From contig NZ_PXOH01000001.1 in assembly GCF_003007785.1 (NCBI RefSeq), positions 62,001 through 126,000 of the forward strand: a DNA stretch of 64,000 bases, read 5' to 3'. The position numbers were made by a program, and so were the translations under genes. Under the pieces are notes generated by a model. The model saw nothing but the letters and a program-made list of their open reading frames with translations, made no database searches and was not told where the DNA came from. Origin of the DNA: Aphanothece hegewaldii CCALA 016 (GTDB lineage Bacteria > Cyanobacteriota > Cyanobacteriia > Cyanobacteriales > Microcystaceae). Of the stretch, positions 7,794 to 19,385 are shown in pieces (position 1 is the stretch's first letter; every line of letters begins with the position of its first letter).

Positions 7794-9518
7794 CTAAGTA
7801 TCCCCATGAAAGAATAGACTTTGTTGAGGAATACCGATCGCAATTCCTTTTTGATCAAATGCTAGTTTCAGACGACGACGAAACTCGCGCTCTACATCCC
7901 ACTGACGCAACCGTTTAACGGTGATCCGCATCATTATTTCAATTCCTGTATGGGCGACGCGACTGACACCTATAACGTTAACTGGATCGATAATATCATC
8001 CTGCCATTGTTGATCGATTGCCATTTCTTGAGAGACTTGTTTCATTAACTCGATCGCTACAGTCGGATCAGTCTGATAAGCCACTTCAATTGTAAAATTA
8101 ACGCGTGACCAATCTTTACTCAAATTGTGGGCGACGATAATCTGATTATGGGGAATTGTACTCAAACGTCCATCGGCTGTACGAATTTGAGTCGCTCGTA
8201 AACTCATATTTTCCACAATTCCGATCAATCCCTCAAACTCGATCATATCGCCAACTGCATATTGATCCTCAAAGATAATTAAAATCCCATTAACCCAATC
8301 TTTTAATAAATTCTGGAAAATAAAAGTAAGTGCGGCTCCGACTAAACCCGCTCCCGTCAAGAATGAGCTAGGTAAAAACCCCTTCCAAGTCAAAAACCAA
8401 ATCACTCCAATACAGAAGGAAACAAAGCCAATAATTCCCCGTAATACTGTGAGTAAAGTCGGTGCGCGTAGAATTCGGCGTTGAGGATCTCCAGAAACGA
8501 CCGATCCCTGTTCAACCCATTCTCGTAATTTATAATTAACATATAAGCTAACTAAGTTGCTGACCAGTGTTAAAACTAACCAGATCATAAAAAGATTTAA
8601 GGGTATCCGAATTACGCCACGCCCTTCTAAACGTGTTTCAGGAAATACATATAAAATAGCCGCTACACCACCAAACCAAAGTAAGATTAATCCGATTTGA
8701 TCTAGTCTTTGTAGCAATATATTTAGAATTAGCTGCTGCTGGATATTTGCTTGATTGTGAAACGCATTCAAAACCCCTAGAGGTTCATAGAAAAAGCGCT
8801 CGGCTTTATGGGATGGTGCTACGGCTTCTAATTCTCTGCTTGATTGCTCTTTAGCTCTTTTTTTCAGCCAGTTAAAGCGAGTTTTTAAGATTTTTTGTAC
8901 CCAAGTTAGTAAACAGCTTATAATAATTAACCCGATCGCAATTATCGCTACTGTTGCGATCTGACGTTGTCGCGCTTTAGGTTGACGGGCATTCCAAGCT
9001 TCAATAAGAGCATTGTAAATAATATTACTCCATTGCTCGGCTAAAGTAGAAACGGAGGATGAATCGATTAAAGCATCTATTTCAGTTACAGTTAATATAA
9101 CCTGCCGAGATAAATCTTTTTGATCATAAGCAACGATGACCGTTAAGTTATTAAGAGTCGCTGTTGTAATTAAGAGAGTTTTTGGGTCAAAACCTGTATT
9201 AACAATGCTGTTTAGTGTTCTTTCAATGCGCCTCGCCCTTCTTTGGATGGGTGATAAATTTCCGTTTTGTTCTGATTCTGCGGTTGTAATATCTTGAGAA
9301 GCGATTTGAAATAAAGCATATCCATCCAAATAAACCGAAGTGTATTCAATGTCTCCAGTTATAGCAATTCTGTGACTCGGTTGTGTCAAGGAAAAACGCG
9401 GTTGTGAGGGGATAAAAAAAGTCTGTGCTGATGCGGGGAGTTTCCAAAAAGCGATCGCACTAATCATCAGTAAACCAATTATACCTAAAGCAATTTTTCT
9501 CACAATTTGAGTCATCAT
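7794..9518 (-). CDS. Mechanosensitive ion channel, MscS family
   Basis: This is a membrane channel that releases solutes on hypo-osmotic stress. The 574-residue protein starts with a signal-peptide-like helix ending in SAQT, followed by an extracytoplasmic region and several membrane segments. The conserved MscS pore helix and beta domain begin GLVGAALTFIFQNLLKDWVNG and continue IFEDQYAVGDMIEFEGLIG, then the cytoplasmic vestibule domain. It is longer than E. coli MscS, as expected for the cyanobacterial forms with an N-terminal extension. Confidence 0.92.
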   Translation of the reverse strand: MMTQIVRKIALGIIGLLMISAIAFWKLPASAQTFFIPSQPRFSLTQPSHRIAITGDIEYTSVYLDGYALFQIASQDITTAESEQNGNLSPIQRRARRIERTLNSIVNTGFDPKTLLITTATLNNLTVIVAYDQKDLSRQVILTVTEIDALIDSSSVSTLAEQWSNIIYNALIEAWNARQPKARQRQIATVAIIAIGLIIISCLLTWVQKILKTRFNWLKKRAKEQSSRELEAVAPSHKAERFFYEPLGVLNAFHNQANIQQQLILNILLQRLDQIGLILLWFGGVAAILYVFPETRLEGRGVIRIPLNLFMIWLVLTLVSNLVSLYVNYKLREWVEQGSVVSGDPQRRILRAPTLLTVLRGIIGFVSFCIGVIWFLTWKGFLPSSFLTGAGLVGAALTFIFQNLLKDWVNGILIIFEDQYAVGDMIEFEGLIGIVENMSLRATQIRTADGRLSTIPHNQIIVAHNLSKDWSRVNFTIEVAYQTDPTVAIELMKQVSQEMAIDQQWQDDIIDPVNVIGVSRVAHTGIEIMMRITVKRLRQWDVEREFRRRLKLAFDQKGIAIGIPQQSLFFHGDT

Positions 9519-10124
9519 TCTTTGTCAATTTGTCAGCACACAGCTTGTTGAAGCTATTCTTAATCCTAAACTCTGTCAATCTTAGCTTTTTTCTCTCAAT
9601 AGCGGTATCAGGAATAAAACTAGGCTACATCACTATCACTTTAGTTATTTTGAGCCTGATTGCTGATTTTATGATTTTAAATAGTAGTGATTAAAATTAC
9701 TAATAAGATTGATTTAACATTAGTAAATTACTGAAAACTAAACGATCAAGTTTTAAAATTCTAATAGTTTGACTCTAATTACTACCGAACAAACAGCAGA
9801 TCAAGCCAGCCCAAGTGACGCTTATTGATAGCTTTCGCATATCTTCAATTAGAGACTGTATTCTGAAAAAATACAAAAATTAGGATAAAATGGGAATAGT
9901 GCCAAATTTTTCCCTTAAAACTAAAAACTACATTTAATCGTGATGAAAAAGAACAGGAGAGTCAGAAAGAGCGAAGAATTAGTTCTTTTTATTGTTCCTC
10001 TATCCGACGATTGAGCGGTGATCCTTCCTTAGAGGGAACACTAGCCTGTAGACTAGAGAGGATTATAAATAAATCATCCCATACACAGCGTTCTTAATAG
10101 CCTAACCCAAACACTAAACCATAG
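9519..10124. other. Long intergenic region upstream of olefin synthase
   Basis: About 600 bases separate the divergent mscS and olefin synthase starts. No reading frame with a good ribosome site was found. The segment 10030-10070 contains short inverted motifs (ctag...ctag around 'cctgtaga') and a purine-rich agagagg about 60 bases before the synthase ATG. It probably holds both promoters and a long leader for the synthase, but no confident promoter box can be placed. Confidence 0.4.
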
Positions 10125-13100
10125 ATGAGCCGGACATTCTCCAATCTTGTTGATGTACTTCGTTATCGAGCCACAGAAACACCTCAAAAACTTGCTTTTA
10201 CCTTCTTGTCAGATGGGGAAAGTGTGTCATCTTCCCTAACCTATCTACAGTTAGATCAACAAGCTCAAGCGATCGCATTCAAATTACAACAGCTAAAAGC
10301 GCAAGGAGAACGCGCCTTATTACTCTATCAACCAGGTTTAGAGTTTATTTCCGCTTATTTTGGCTGTTTATATGCTGGAGTCATTGCCGTTCCTGCCTAT
10401 CCACCTCGTGCGAATCGCTCTTTTGAACGTTTACAGGCGATCGTTTCTGATTCAGTTGCTCAACTCGCCTTAACAACATCCTCCCTTGTTGATACCATAG
10501 AAGGGAGATTAACGCAATCAGTTACTCATGAAAATTTACATTGTGTAACAACAGACGAAATTGATTTAGATCTCGCTTTATCGTGGCAGGAAACAAAGAT
10601 TACAGAAGACCAACTCGCTTTCTTACAGTATACCAGTGGCTCAACAGGAACACCTAAAGGAGTCATGGTCAATCATGGCAACTTAATTCATAATTCCCGT
10701 ATGATCAATCAATGCTTTCAAGACACCTCAGAAAGTATTGCTGTTTCATGGTTGCCACCCTATCACGATATGGGTTTAATTGGCGGTATTCTACAACCCG
10801 TTTACGTCGGTGCATCTCAGATTTTAATGTCTCCTGTCGCCTTCTTACAACGTCCCTCGCGTTGGTTAGAAACAATTTCTCGGTATCGTGTGACGACAAC
10901 CGGCGGTCCCAATTTCGCATATGATCTTTGTATTAATCAGATTCCACCCGAACAACGAGAAACCTTAGATCTTAGTAGTTGGACATTAGCGTTTAGTGGT
11001 GCAGAACCAGTTCGCACACAAACTTTACAAAACTTCGTACAAGCATTCGGACCCTATGGTTTTCGCGCTCAATCATTTTATCCTTGTTATGGGATGGCAG
11101 AAACCACACTGCTAACATCAGGAGGAAGAAAAGAAAATCCCCCCATTTTTAAAACCTTCGATAGCAAAGGAATCGAAAAAAATCAAGTCATCACCCAAGA
11201 AACCGATACACCTGATAGTATTACCTTAGTAGGATGCGGGCAAATTGTCGAAGGGAAAATTCGCATCGTTAACCCAGAAAGCTTAACCCTCTGTTCTCCC
11301 GATGAAATTGGGGAAATTTGGGTCAGTAATGATAGTGTAGCCCAAGGTTATTGGAACCGTCCAACTCAAACCAAAGAAACATTTCAAGCTTATATTGTTG
11401 ATACTCAAGAGGGACCCTTTTTACGAACAGGTGATTTAGGATTTGTTCAAGATGGAGAAATTTTCGTTACAGGTCGTCTAAAAGATTTAATCATTATTCG
11501 AGGACGAAATCATTATCCCCAAGATATTGAATCTACCGTTGAACAAAGTCATCCTGCATTAAGAGAAGGTTGTGGCGCTGCTTTTTCACTCGATGTCGCA
11601 GGAGAAGAAAAATTAGTTATTACTTATGAGGTGAAGCGGAGTTATCTACGGAAACTCGACGCAACAGAAGTGACTCAGGCTATAGTCAAAGCAGTCTTAC
11701 AAACCCATGAGTTACAAACTTACGCCATTGTCTTACTGAAAACGGGTAGTATTCCCAAAACCTCTAGCGGCAAAATTCAGAGACACGCTTGTAAAGCAGA
11801 GTTTTTACAAAATACATTAGCAAGTGTTGGAGAATGGAAGCAAGGAGATAAAACAACAAAATTACAAGCAGAAAAAGAGACACGAAAACAGGATATAGGA
11901 AAAGTTGATCAAACGACGCAAAAAATTATTACTTGGTTGGTGACGAATATTGCACAACGTTTAGATGTGTCACCTTCTGAGATTGATATTAGAGAACCGT
12001 TAGCGAGTTATGGTTTAGACTCAGTACAAGCAGTTCGTTTATCCGCAGAATTAGAAGACTGGTTAGGACGCAAATTATCGCCCACTTTAGCCTATGATTA
12101 TCCTAGCATTGAAGCTTTAGCGAATTATTTAGGAGTTGTAGAGACGGGAGCACCTGTACCTCACCCTAACCCTGTCCTAAAAAGAGAGGGAACTATAAAC
12201 GAAAAAATTGCCATTGTTGGGATGGGGTGTCGTTTCCCTGGTGCGAAAAATACAAAAGCATTTTGGACATTATTACGCAATGGTATTGATGCAGTAAGTA
12301 TAAGCGATCGCTTTTATTCTCAAACTTGGGGTGGTTTTTTAGAAAATGTCGATCAATTCGATCCGCAATTTTTCGGTATTTCCCCCAGAGAAGCGCAAGA
12401 AATGGACCCCCAACAACGCTTACTCTTAGAAGTCAGTTGGGAAGCATTAGAAAATGGGGGTATTGCTGCTGAAAAACTTAGCTCAAGTCAAACTGGTGTT
12501 TTTATTGGCATTAGTAGTTCAGATTATTCCCAAATTCGCCTAAAAAATGACTTAGATCCGAATGCTTATGCAGGTACAGGAAATGCCCACAGCATCGCCG
12601 CAAATCGGTTATCCTATTGGTATGACTTTAATGGCCCTTCTCTAACCGTTGATACTGCTTGTTCTTCCTCGTTGGTTGCAGTACATCTAGCAGTGAGAAG
12701 CTTACAGACGGGAGAATGTGAACAAGCGATCGCAGGTGGTGTTAATTTATTATTATCTCCTGAATTAACCGAAACCTTTACCCAAGCAGGAATGATGTCA
12801 CCTGATGGAAGATGTAAAACCTTCGATGAAAGTGCCAATGGATACGTCAGAGGGGAAGGATGCGGAGTAATTGTTCTAAAACGTCTAAGTAATGCAGTGC
12901 GTGACGGTAATCCCATTTTAGCCGTGATTCGGGGAACTGCGGTTAACCAAGATGGACGGAGTAACGGTTTAACTGCACCAAATGGACTTTCTCAGCAAGC
13001 AGTCATTAAAAGCGCGTTATTTGATGCTGATCTAAAAGCTTCTCAAATCCAGTATATCGAAGCACACGGCACAGGTACAATTTTAGGCGATCCGATCGAA

Positions 13101-16100
13101 GTTAGTTCCTTAAAAGCGATCTTTACCGAAAAACCCTTATGGTTAGGATCAGTTAAAACTAATATAGGACATTTAGAATCAGCCGCAGGGATCGCAGGTT
13201 TAATTAAAATAATTCTAAGCTTGCAACATGAAGAAATACCACCGCATCTACATTTACAAAAACTCAACCCTCATATAGATTTACAAAATACACCCATAAA
13301 AATTCCGACTCAAGTTCAATCTTGGCAAAAATCAGATCAACCTCGTTTAGCGGGTATTAGTTCCTTTGGTTTTGGGGGAACTAATGCACATATCATTATA
13401 GAAGAAGGAATCACACCTCACCCTACACCCTCCAACCTCCCCCTAACACCCTCCACCTCACCCTACCCTCTCCTACGAGGAGAGGGGATAAGGGAAAAAC
13501 CCTTATATTTGTTCACTTTTTCTGCTAAAACGGAACCCGCTTTACAAGAATTAGTTAAGTCTTATAAAGATTACTTGACATCTAATCCAAATATTAATCT
13601 AACCAATTTAGAATATACTTTAGCGACGGGAAGAACCCACTTTAATCATCGTCAATGCTATATTGCTAATAAGAGCGAACAATTATTACAACAATTGAAT
13701 ACGGTACAAGAAAATAAAGCTATTTCTCTTGAAATTAACCCAAAAATTGCTTTTTTATTTACTGGACAAGGATCGCAATATACAGGGATGGGACAACAAT
13801 TATATCAAACCCAACCCACTTTTAAAAAAGCCATCGATCAATGTGCAGAAATTTTACAAGCTTATCTTGATAAACCGTACCGCCCCCTAGCCCCCTCCTA
13901 CCAAGAGGGAGAACAACAAGGAATACTTTTATTAGAGATTCTCTATTCAGACAATAATTTAATTCATGAAACACTCTATACTCAACCAGCTATTTTTGCT
14001 CTAGAATATGCTTTAGCTCAATTATGGCTATCTTGGGGAATTAAACCAAGTGCTGTGATGGGACATAGTGTTGGTGAATATGTTGCTGCTTGTATTGCTG
14101 GTGTTTTTAGTTTAGAAGATGGATTAAAATTAATTGCTCATCGTTCTAAATTAATGCAAGGTTTACCCCAGAATGGCGTGATGGTAGCCATTTTTTCTGA
14201 TCAACAAACCGTACAAGAAGCGATTAAAGATTACGGTGAAAAAATAAATATTGCTGCAATTAATGGAAATAATAATATTGTTATTTCGGGAGAAATAGAA
14301 GCAGTAGAAAACGTTTTACAAGGTTTTAAAGAGAAAAATATTAAAACGAGGAAATTAAAAGTTTCTCATGCTTTCCATTCTCATCTCATGCGTCCTATTT
14401 TGTCAGATTTTGAGAAAATAGCTCAAAAAATTAATTATCAAACTCCAACGATTGAAATTATTTCTAATTTAACAGGGGAAAAAGTTACATCGGAAATTAC
14501 TAAACCTGAATATTGGGTAAATCATATTGTTGAACCCGTAAAATTTGCCGCGAGTATAGAATATCTTGTTAAAGAATACCAAATCTTTCTCGAAATTGGT
14601 TCACAACCGACTCTACTCGGTATGGGAAGATTAGTTTTAGAAAGTGAGCAAAGTAATAATAAGCTTTATTATTGGCTACCCAGTTTAAGAAAAGATCAAG
14701 ATGACTGGCAACAAATCTTACAAAGTCTTGCTAAATTATATTATTTAGGAATTAAGATCGATTGGCAAGGCTTTACACAAGATTATCCCCATCAAACAAT
14801 AACCGATTTACCGTCTTATCCCTTTCAACGTCAAAGATACTGGTTAGAAGAAGTGAAAAGAAAACGAGAATCTAATAATCTTGATGAAGAATTTTATCAG
14901 ATTAACTGGATACAAAAATCTAATCCTTCTGCTACTACGATAAAACCTCTTGCAGGAAACTGGTTAATCTTTGCTGAACAAGCTAAGGGTGAAGACGCGA
15001 TATGTCTCGTCTCTACTTTAGTGGAAGAATTCAAAAAAATAAATCAGTCTTGTATTCTGGTTTATCCTGGGGAAACTTACCAAAAAACTGAACCCGAAAT
15101 CTATAAAATTAATCCAGCATCCAAAGAAGATTATCAAACTCTATGTAAAGAGATTAAAGATTTAAACTTACAGGGTATTATTCATCTATGGAGTTTAGAG
15201 CAAAATCAAGAGTTATCCACAAGCGTCTTAGAAAATAGCCAAAAGACAACAACCCAAAGCATATTATATCTTCTGCAAACTTTAACCGAATATTCCATCA
15301 ATTCTCAACTGTGGATTACAACTAATAATACTCAATCTGTTACAGGAAATGAGCAAAAACTTTTGTTAACAGGATCAACTTTATGGGGACTTGGTAAAGT
15401 TATCGCCTTAGAATATCCTGAATACTGGGGAGGAATTATTGATCTTTCCTCGACAACAGATGGAAATGAAGTCACTTTATTGTTAAATGAGATTATTAAC
15501 TCAGATAGTGAAAATCAAATCGCATTCCGCCAAGGTAAGCGATATGTTGCTAGACTTCAACATAGTATTATTCCTAAAATAAGCAAAAAAATAGATTATA
15601 GTGAAGGAACTTATTTAATTACAGGTGGTTTAGGTGCAGTCGGTTTAAAAGTTGCTCAATGGTTGGTGTCTCAAGGCGCGAAATCATTGGTATTATTGGG
15701 AAGAAAAAAACCGTCTGAAAAAGCGTTTTCAATTTTACAAACTTTAGAAAAACAAAGCATAAATCTATTTGTTTGTCAAGCAGATATTACAAAAGAACAA
15801 GAATTAAAAGATATTCTGACTACCGTTAAGAGTAATATGTCATCCTTGCGGGGAATTGTTCACTGTGCAGGAATTTTAAATGATGGTCTTTTACAAGGTT
15901 TATCTTGGGAAAAATTTGAGTTAGTTTTAGCCCCGAAAGTACAAGGAACTTGGAATTTACATCAACTCACCAAAGATGAACCCCTAGACTTCTTTATTCT
16001 ATTCTCTTCGGCTGCATCCAGTATCGGATCGCCAGGACAAGGAAACTATGCTGCTGCGAATAGTTTTCTAGATGCGATCGCACATTATCGACACGCACAA

Positions 16101-18518
16101 AACCTTCCCGCTACTTCGATCAACTGGGGAATACTTTCTGATGGAATGGCGACTCATTCTCGCGTTGCCGTAAAAGGACTAAACCCAATCTTGACAAAAG
16201 ACGCATTAAATGTATTACCGCAATTATTGAATAGCACACAAATAGGAGTTATTTCTGCTAATTGGGACACAATAAGTCAGCAGTTTCCTAACTTTACCGA
16301 GTCTCCCTATTTCCAAGACATCCTAACATCCGTATCTAAACCATCGAAGAAAACCAGTCGGGGTTTAGTAACAGAACCCTCGATTTTGGTATCCAAACCC
16401 ACCATTTTTGAAACCCTTTTAGAAACACCAGACAACAACCGAGAAGCATTTCTAGTTAACTATTTACAGACAACGATCGCTCTGATCATGCAGCTAAACG
16501 ATAATCAGATCTCCCCTACCGATAGTCTACTCGATTTAGGGATGGATTCACTGATGGTCATGGAAGCCATTAACCAACTTAAAACCGATCTTCAGTTAAT
16601 GCTATATCCCAGAGAATTTTATGAACGTCCTCGCATCAACGGTTTAGCAAAATATTTAGCGAGTGAGTTTAAGAGAACTTACGAAAAGAAAACACCTCTT
16701 AAACAAGAACCAAAACAGACATCTCATAATGAAGAGTTTTTTGTTTCTTCCTCGCAACCCACCCCTTATACATTAGAACAAAAACTACCTGGTATTGTTT
16801 TTATTCTTTCTAGTCCGAGATCAGGATCGACTCTATTACGAGTCATGTTAGCAGGACATCGGGAACTTGCGTCACCTCCTGAACTTCATTTGCTTCCCTT
16901 CGATACAATGGAACAACGCTCAAAAGAATTAACCCTATCTCATTTAGGTGAAGGTTTACAACGTGCATTTATTGATCTAAAAGGAATAGATGCAACAGAA
17001 AGTGAATGTTTAATAGCAGAACTCGTTAAAGATAATCGTTCTATTCCTGAAGTTTATACATTATTACAGGAATTAGCAGGCGATCGTATTCTCATCGATA
17101 AGTCACCGACCTACGCATTTCACCGCGAAACCCTTGACCGGGCCGAAGCAATGTTCGACAATGCAAAATACATCCATTTAGTACGTCATCCTTATGCGGT
17201 GATCGAGTCATTCTATCGTCTCCGGATGGATAAGCTAGTCGGTGCAAAAGACGGCGATCCTTACTCTATTGCTGAGTTAATCTGGACAAAGAGTAACCAA
17301 AATATATTAGACTTTTTATGCAATATTAGTAACGATCGCCATCATCTGATCGTGTATGAAGAGTTGGTGAAAAACCCCACTCAGGTAATGCAAAAGTTAT
17401 CTGAGTTTTTAGGGATATCCTTTGATCCGTCTCTAGTTAACCCTTATGAAGGACAACGGATGACGGATGGAGTTTATAACCAGTCGATGTCCGTCGGTGA
17501 TCCAAACTTCCTCAAACGTAAAAAAATTGATCCCACCCTTGCTGATAGTTGGAAAAATATTAAACTACCGCAGCCCCTGACAGAAACAACCCGAAAAGTT
17601 GCTATGTCTTTAAATTATCAGTTACCCGAACAAAAAAGCGATCGGACACAGATGAATGAAGAAATGATCTGGGTTCGTTCTCTTAACCTTTGTTTGTGTA
17701 ACTGGGGAGAACACGGGACGGCAAAAAGTACGCATAACCAAGATAGAGAACCGATCCTCTGTTTACATGGCATTCTAGAACAAGGGTTAGCTTGGGAAAA
17801 TGTGGCTATTCCTTTAGCTGAACTTGGATATCGCATTATTGCCCCAGACTTACGCGGTCACGGAAAATCTGATCATGTTGGGTGTGGTGGATCGTATAAT
17901 ATGTTAGATTTCTTAGGGGATATCGATGCGATCGCATCAATGATCACAGACCAAAACTTTACCCTCGTTGGTCATTCTTTCGGATCTGTTCTCGCTTCAA
18001 TGTATGCGAGTATCCGTCCCCAAAAAGTGAAAAAACTAATTTTAGTCGATCCCGTTATTCCTCCTAATTCTAACGAAAGCGAAACCGTCGAACAATTAGC
18101 CACTCATTTAGACTATCTTTTATCACCTCCTTCTTATCCTATATTTAAAGATCTTAAAGAAGCGGCCGAACGTTTACGTTTAGCGACTCCTGCGATGTCT
18201 GAAGAATTTTCTTTACGACTGGCCCAACGTATTACCGAACCCGCTCAAAATGGTATACATTGGCGTTGGGATGCTAAATTAAGAACCCGCGCTGGATTAG
18301 AATTTAATGGTATTAATCAAGCAAAATATTTAAGTCTTTTAAAATCGATTCAATGTCCTATTACTTTGATTTATGGCGACATGAGCGAATTTAATCGCCC
18401 CGAAGATTTAATCTTACAAGAAAAAGCCATGTCAACCGCCAAAAAAATTATTTTATCAGGAGGACATAACTTACACATCGAACGACCAACCGAATTAGCT
18501 AAAATTATTCTGCAATGA
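10125..18518 (+). CDS. ols: Olefin synthase: modular type I PKS for 1-alkenes
   Basis: This single 2797-residue polypeptide has the domain order of the PCC 7002 Ols enzyme. FAAL (about 1-580; [11 protein letters not shown] near 167) activates a fatty acid as acyl-AMP. ACP1 has Ser633 (GLDSV). KS has Cys846, His981 and His1016. The malonyl-type AT has GHSVG Ser1315 and a HAFHSH motif. KR (about 1827-2000) has TGGLGAVG and Tyr1975. ACP2 has Ser2142 (GMDSL). A PAPS-dependent sulfotransferase starts SSPRSGST near 2228. The thioesterase has GHSFG Ser2618 and His2781. DH and ER are absent. Known chemistry: the fatty acid is extended by one malonyl unit and the keto group reduced; the hydroxyl is sulfated, and TE release with decarboxylation and sulfate loss gives a terminal alkene. 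Three linkers contain in-frame repeat insertions. Confidence 0.96.
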   Translation: MSRTFSNLVDVLRYRATETPQKLAFTFLSDGESVSSSLTYLQLDQQAQAIAFKLQQLKAQGERALLLYQPGLEFISAYFGCLYAGVIAVPAYPPRANRSFERLQAIVSDSVAQLALTTSSLVDTIEGRLTQSVTHENLHCVTTDEIDLDLALSWQETKITEDQLAFLQYTSGSTGTPKGVMVNHGNLIHNSRMINQCFQDTSESIAVSWLPPYHDMGLIGGILQPVYVGASQILMSPVAFLQRPSRWLETISRYRVTTTGGPNFAYDLCINQIPPEQRETLDLSSWTLAFSGAEPVRTQTLQNFVQAFGPYGFRAQSFYPCYGMAETTLLTSGGRKENPPIFKTFDSKGIEKNQVITQETDTPDSITLVGCGQIVEGKIRIVNPESLTLCSPDEIGEIWVSNDSVAQGYWNRPTQTKETFQAYIVDTQEGPFLRTGDLGFVQDGEIFVTGRLKDLIIIRGRNHYPQDIESTVEQSHPALREGCGAAFSLDVAGEEKLVITYEVKRSYLRKLDATEVTQAIVKAVLQTHELQTYAIVLLKTGSIPKTSSGKIQRHACKAEFLQNTLASVGEWKQGDKTTKLQAEKETRKQDIGKVDQTTQKIITWLVTNIAQRLDVSPSEIDIREPLASYGLDSVQAVRLSAELEDWLGRKLSPTLAYDYPSIEALANYLGVVETGAPVPHPNPVLKREGTINEKIAIVGMGCRFPGAKNTKAFWTLLRNGIDAVSISDRFYSQTWGGFLENVDQFDPQFFGISPREAQEMDPQQRLLLEVSWEALENGGIAAEKLSSSQTGVFIGISSSDYSQIRLKNDLDPNAYAGTGNAHSIAANRLSYWYDFNGPSLTVDTACSSSLVAVHLAVRSLQTGECEQAIAGGVNLLLSPELTETFTQAGMMSPDGRCKTFDESANGYVRGEGCGVIVLKRLSNAVRDGNPILAVIRGTAVNQDGRSNGLTAPNGLSQQAVIKSALFDADLKASQIQYIEAHGTGTILGDPIEVSSLKAIFTEKPLWLGSVKTNIGHLESAAGIAGLIKIILSLQHEEIPPHLHLQKLNPHIDLQNTPIKIPTQVQSWQKSDQPRLAGISSFGFGGTNAHIIIEEGITPHPTPSNLPLTPSTSPYPLLRGEGIREKPLYLFTFSAKTEPALQELVKSYKDYLTSNPNINLTNLEYTLATGRTHFNHRQCYIANKSEQLLQQLNTVQENKAISLEINPKIAFLFTGQGSQYTGMGQQLYQTQPTFKKAIDQCAEILQAYLDKPYRPLAPSYQEGEQQGILLLEILYSDNNLIHETLYTQPAIFALEYALAQLWLSWGIKPSAVMGHSVGEYVAACIAGVFSLEDGLKLIAHRSKLMQGLPQNGVMVAIFSDQQTVQEAIKDYGEKINIAAINGNNNIVISGEIEAVENVLQGFKEKNIKTRKLKVSHAFHSHLMRPILSDFEKIAQKINYQTPTIEIISNLTGEKVTSEITKPEYWVNHIVEPVKFAASIEYLVKEYQIFLEIGSQPTLLGMGRLVLESEQSNNKLYYWLPSLRKDQDDWQQILQSLAKLYYLGIKIDWQGFTQDYPHQTITDLPSYPFQRQRYWLEEVKRKRESNNLDEEFYQINWIQKSNPSATTIKPLAGNWLIFAEQAKGEDAICLVSTLVEEFKKINQSCILVYPGETYQKTEPEIYKINPASKEDYQTLCKEIKDLNLQGIIHLWSLEQNQELSTSVLENSQKTTTQSILYLLQTLTEYSINSQLWITTNNTQSVTGNEQKLLLTGSTLWGLGKVIALEYPEYWGGIIDLSSTTDGNEVTLLLNEIINSDSENQIAFRQGKRYVARLQHSIIPKISKKIDYSEGTYLITGGLGAVGLKVAQWLVSQGAKSLVLLGRKKPSEKAFSILQTLEKQSINLFVCQADITKEQELKDILTTVKSNMSSLRGIVHCAGILNDGLLQGLSWEKFELVLAPKVQGTWNLHQLTKDEPLDFFILFSSAASSIGSPGQGNYAAANSFLDAIAHYRHAQNLPATSINWGILSDGMATHSRVAVKGLNPILTKDALNVLPQLLNSTQIGVISANWDTISQQFPNFTESPYFQDILTSVSKPSKKTSRGLVTEPSILVSKPTIFETLLETPDNNREAFLVNYLQTTIALIMQLNDNQISPTDSLLDLGMDSLMVMEAINQLKTDLQLMLYPREFYERPRINGLAKYLASEFKRTYEKKTPLKQEPKQTSHNEEFFVSSSQPTPYTLEQKLPGIVFILSSPRSGSTLLRVMLAGHRELASPPELHLLPFDTMEQRSKELTLSHLGEGLQRAFIDLKGIDATESECLIAELVKDNRSIPEVYTLLQELAGDRILIDKSPTYAFHRETLDRAEAMFDNAKYIHLVRHPYAVIESFYRLRMDKLVGAKDGDPYSIAELIWTKSNQNILDFLCNISNDRHHLIVYEELVKNPTQVMQKLSEFLGISFDPSLVNPYEGQRMTDGVYNQSMSVGDPNFLKRKKIDPTLADSWKNIKLPQPLTETTRKVAMSLNYQLPEQKSDRTQMNEEMIWVRSLNLCLCNWGEHGTAKSTHNQDREPILCLHGILEQGLAWENVAIPLAELGYRIIAPDLRGHGKSDHVGCGGSYNMLDFLGDIDAIASMITDQNFTLVGHSFGSVLASMYASIRPQKVKKLILVDPVIPPNSNESETVEQLATHLDYLLSPPSYPIFKDLKEAAERLRLATPAMSEEFSLRLAQRITEPAQNGIHWRWDAKLRTRAGLEFNGINQAKYLSLLKSIQCPITLIYGDMSEFNRPEDLILQEKAMSTAKKIILSGGHNLHIERPTELAKIILQ
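12157..12192. repeat. Repeat-derived insert in ols, ACP1-KS linker (copy B)
   Basis: The stretch tacctcaccctaaccctg..agagaggg lies between the first ACP and the KS, and is translated as [12 protein letters not shown]. It has the same composition and 'cctcaccctaaccct' core as the copies at 1-38 and 13423-13495. It keeps the frame. Confidence 0.55.
13420..13496. repeat. Repeat-derived insert in ols, KS-AT linker (copy C)
   Basis: This C-rich stretch has several 'acctcaccct / ccctccaac' units and ends in a perfect 9-bp stem at 13466-13486 (CCCTCTCCT acg AGGAGAGGG). It is translated as [23 protein letters not shown], right after the KS end ([11 protein letters not shown]). The proline-rich sequence is not part of the KS or AT fold. 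Frame and length are compatible with continued translation. Confidence 0.75.
13876..13918. repeat. Repeat-derived insert in ols, inside AT domain (copy D)
   Basis: The stretch taccgccccctagccccctcctaccaagagggag is translated as [12 protein letters not shown]. It interrupts the otherwise normal AT sequence between ILQAYLDKP and LLLEILYSD, which are usually adjacent in AT domains. It contains a short inverted repeat (CCCTC...GAGGG). The insertion of roughly 16 residues is in frame. Confidence 0.65.
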
Positions 18519-18538
18519 TTTATACTTTTTATAAAAAC

Positions 18539-18745
18539 TTAATCTTGTGGAACGCGGATCAGTCCTTTTCCCACGTCAGAAACATCACATTCATCGGGAT
18601 CAAGTTTTTCAGTCGTTGCAGAATTATTGACACATTTAATCAGTTCTTGTGTATTAAATTGTCCGTTTTTCTTCAGTTTTTCAGCCCAAAGAGCCGCTAC
18701 GCCCGCAACATGGGGAGTCGCCATACTCGTTCCACTCTTCAGATA
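18539..18745 (-). pseudogene. 3' remnant of a subtilase (S8 peptidase) gene
   Basis: The reading frame encodes SGTSMATPHVAGVAALWAEK, the catalytic-serine signature of subtilisin-like peptidases, and continues about 45 residues to a normal stop. Upstream, only three more codons are open before an in-frame TAG at 18746-18748. No catalytic Asp or His region is found in the adjacent 180 bases. The gene has therefore lost its 5' part. It lies tail to tail with ols, 20 bases away. Confidence 0.85.
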
Positions 18746-18881
18746 CTAAGTTTTCTAGTGGGTTGATAGACAGCCGTAGTTACAGATTTATAAACATAAA
18801 AAAAATCTTTATTTTGCAAATCTTAATATTTTTTATTTCTTAAAATAATCTTAAAATAGAGTCAATAAAAATTGATTACTG

Positions 18882-18887
18882 TATAAT
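18882..18887 (+). promoter_or_regulatory. Possible -10 box (TATAAT) of the small secreted gene
   Basis: A perfect TATAAT sits about 37 bases before the ATG at 18924. No good -35 hexamer is seen 16-18 bases upstream. An A/G-rich stretch (aagaaagg, about 14 bases before the ATG) could serve as a weak ribosome site. Confidence 0.4.
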
Positions 18888-18923
18888 TTGTATACATCTT
18901 TAAGAAAGGTAGTTATTTGATTA

Positions 18924-19238
18924 ATGAAAATTAAAACACTCATTACAATTTCACTGTCCATCCTTTTTTCTGTAACTTTGACTTTAGGGATTTTTACTGT
19001 ATCGACAACTACTGCATTAGCCGAGCAGATAGCCCAAGCACCTACAGAAGTTGTTACACCTGAAACTGACATCAAAACGGCTAAAGAGCTAAAGAAAGAA
19101 GCTAAAAAACAACAGAAAGAAGCTGAAAAAGAAGCTAAAAAACAACAGAAAGAAGCTAAAAAAGAAGCTAAAAAACAACAGAAAGAAGCTGAAAAAGAAG
19201 CTGAGGCATCTGAGACTATTACTGCTACACCATCATAA
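18924..19238 (+). CDS. Small secreted Lys/Glu/Gln repeat protein
   Basis: The protein has 104 residues, with a clear signal peptide (K-rich start, long hydrophobic core, cleavage likely after TALA near residue 32). After a short linker it consists of KKEAKKQQKEAEKEA-type repeats of 11-15 residues, which should form one long charged helix. No family was recognised. The repeats are also exact at the DNA level (gaagctaaaaaacaacagaaa). It lies between two decayed genes but is itself intact. Function unknown; an exported, surface-associated role is an inference. Confidence 0.7.
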   Translation: MKIKTLITISLSILFSVTLTLGIFTVSTTTALAEQIAQAPTEVVTPETDIKTAKELKKEAKKQQKEAEKEAKKQQKEAKKEAKKQQKEAEKEAEASETITATPS

Positions 19239-19385
19239 TGTAATTGTAACTGCGGACGCGGCCTTCTATCTGGCGGCCAATCAGGAAGTAAATGTCTTTG
19301 TATCGCTGGCTGTTCTTAAACTCTGTATGTCAAAAAACTTGATTGAGCAATTCCGTCTCGCTGGCGGAGTTTTATTATTTTTAAA

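Noticed and set aside
9942..10013. 23-codon ATG frame upstream of ols
   Set aside because: Too short, no ribosome site; listed only as intergenic.
18515..18766. 83-codon plus-strand frame after ols
   Set aside because: It is the antisense of the subtilase remnant; that strand carries the SGTSMATP motif and this one shows no family features.
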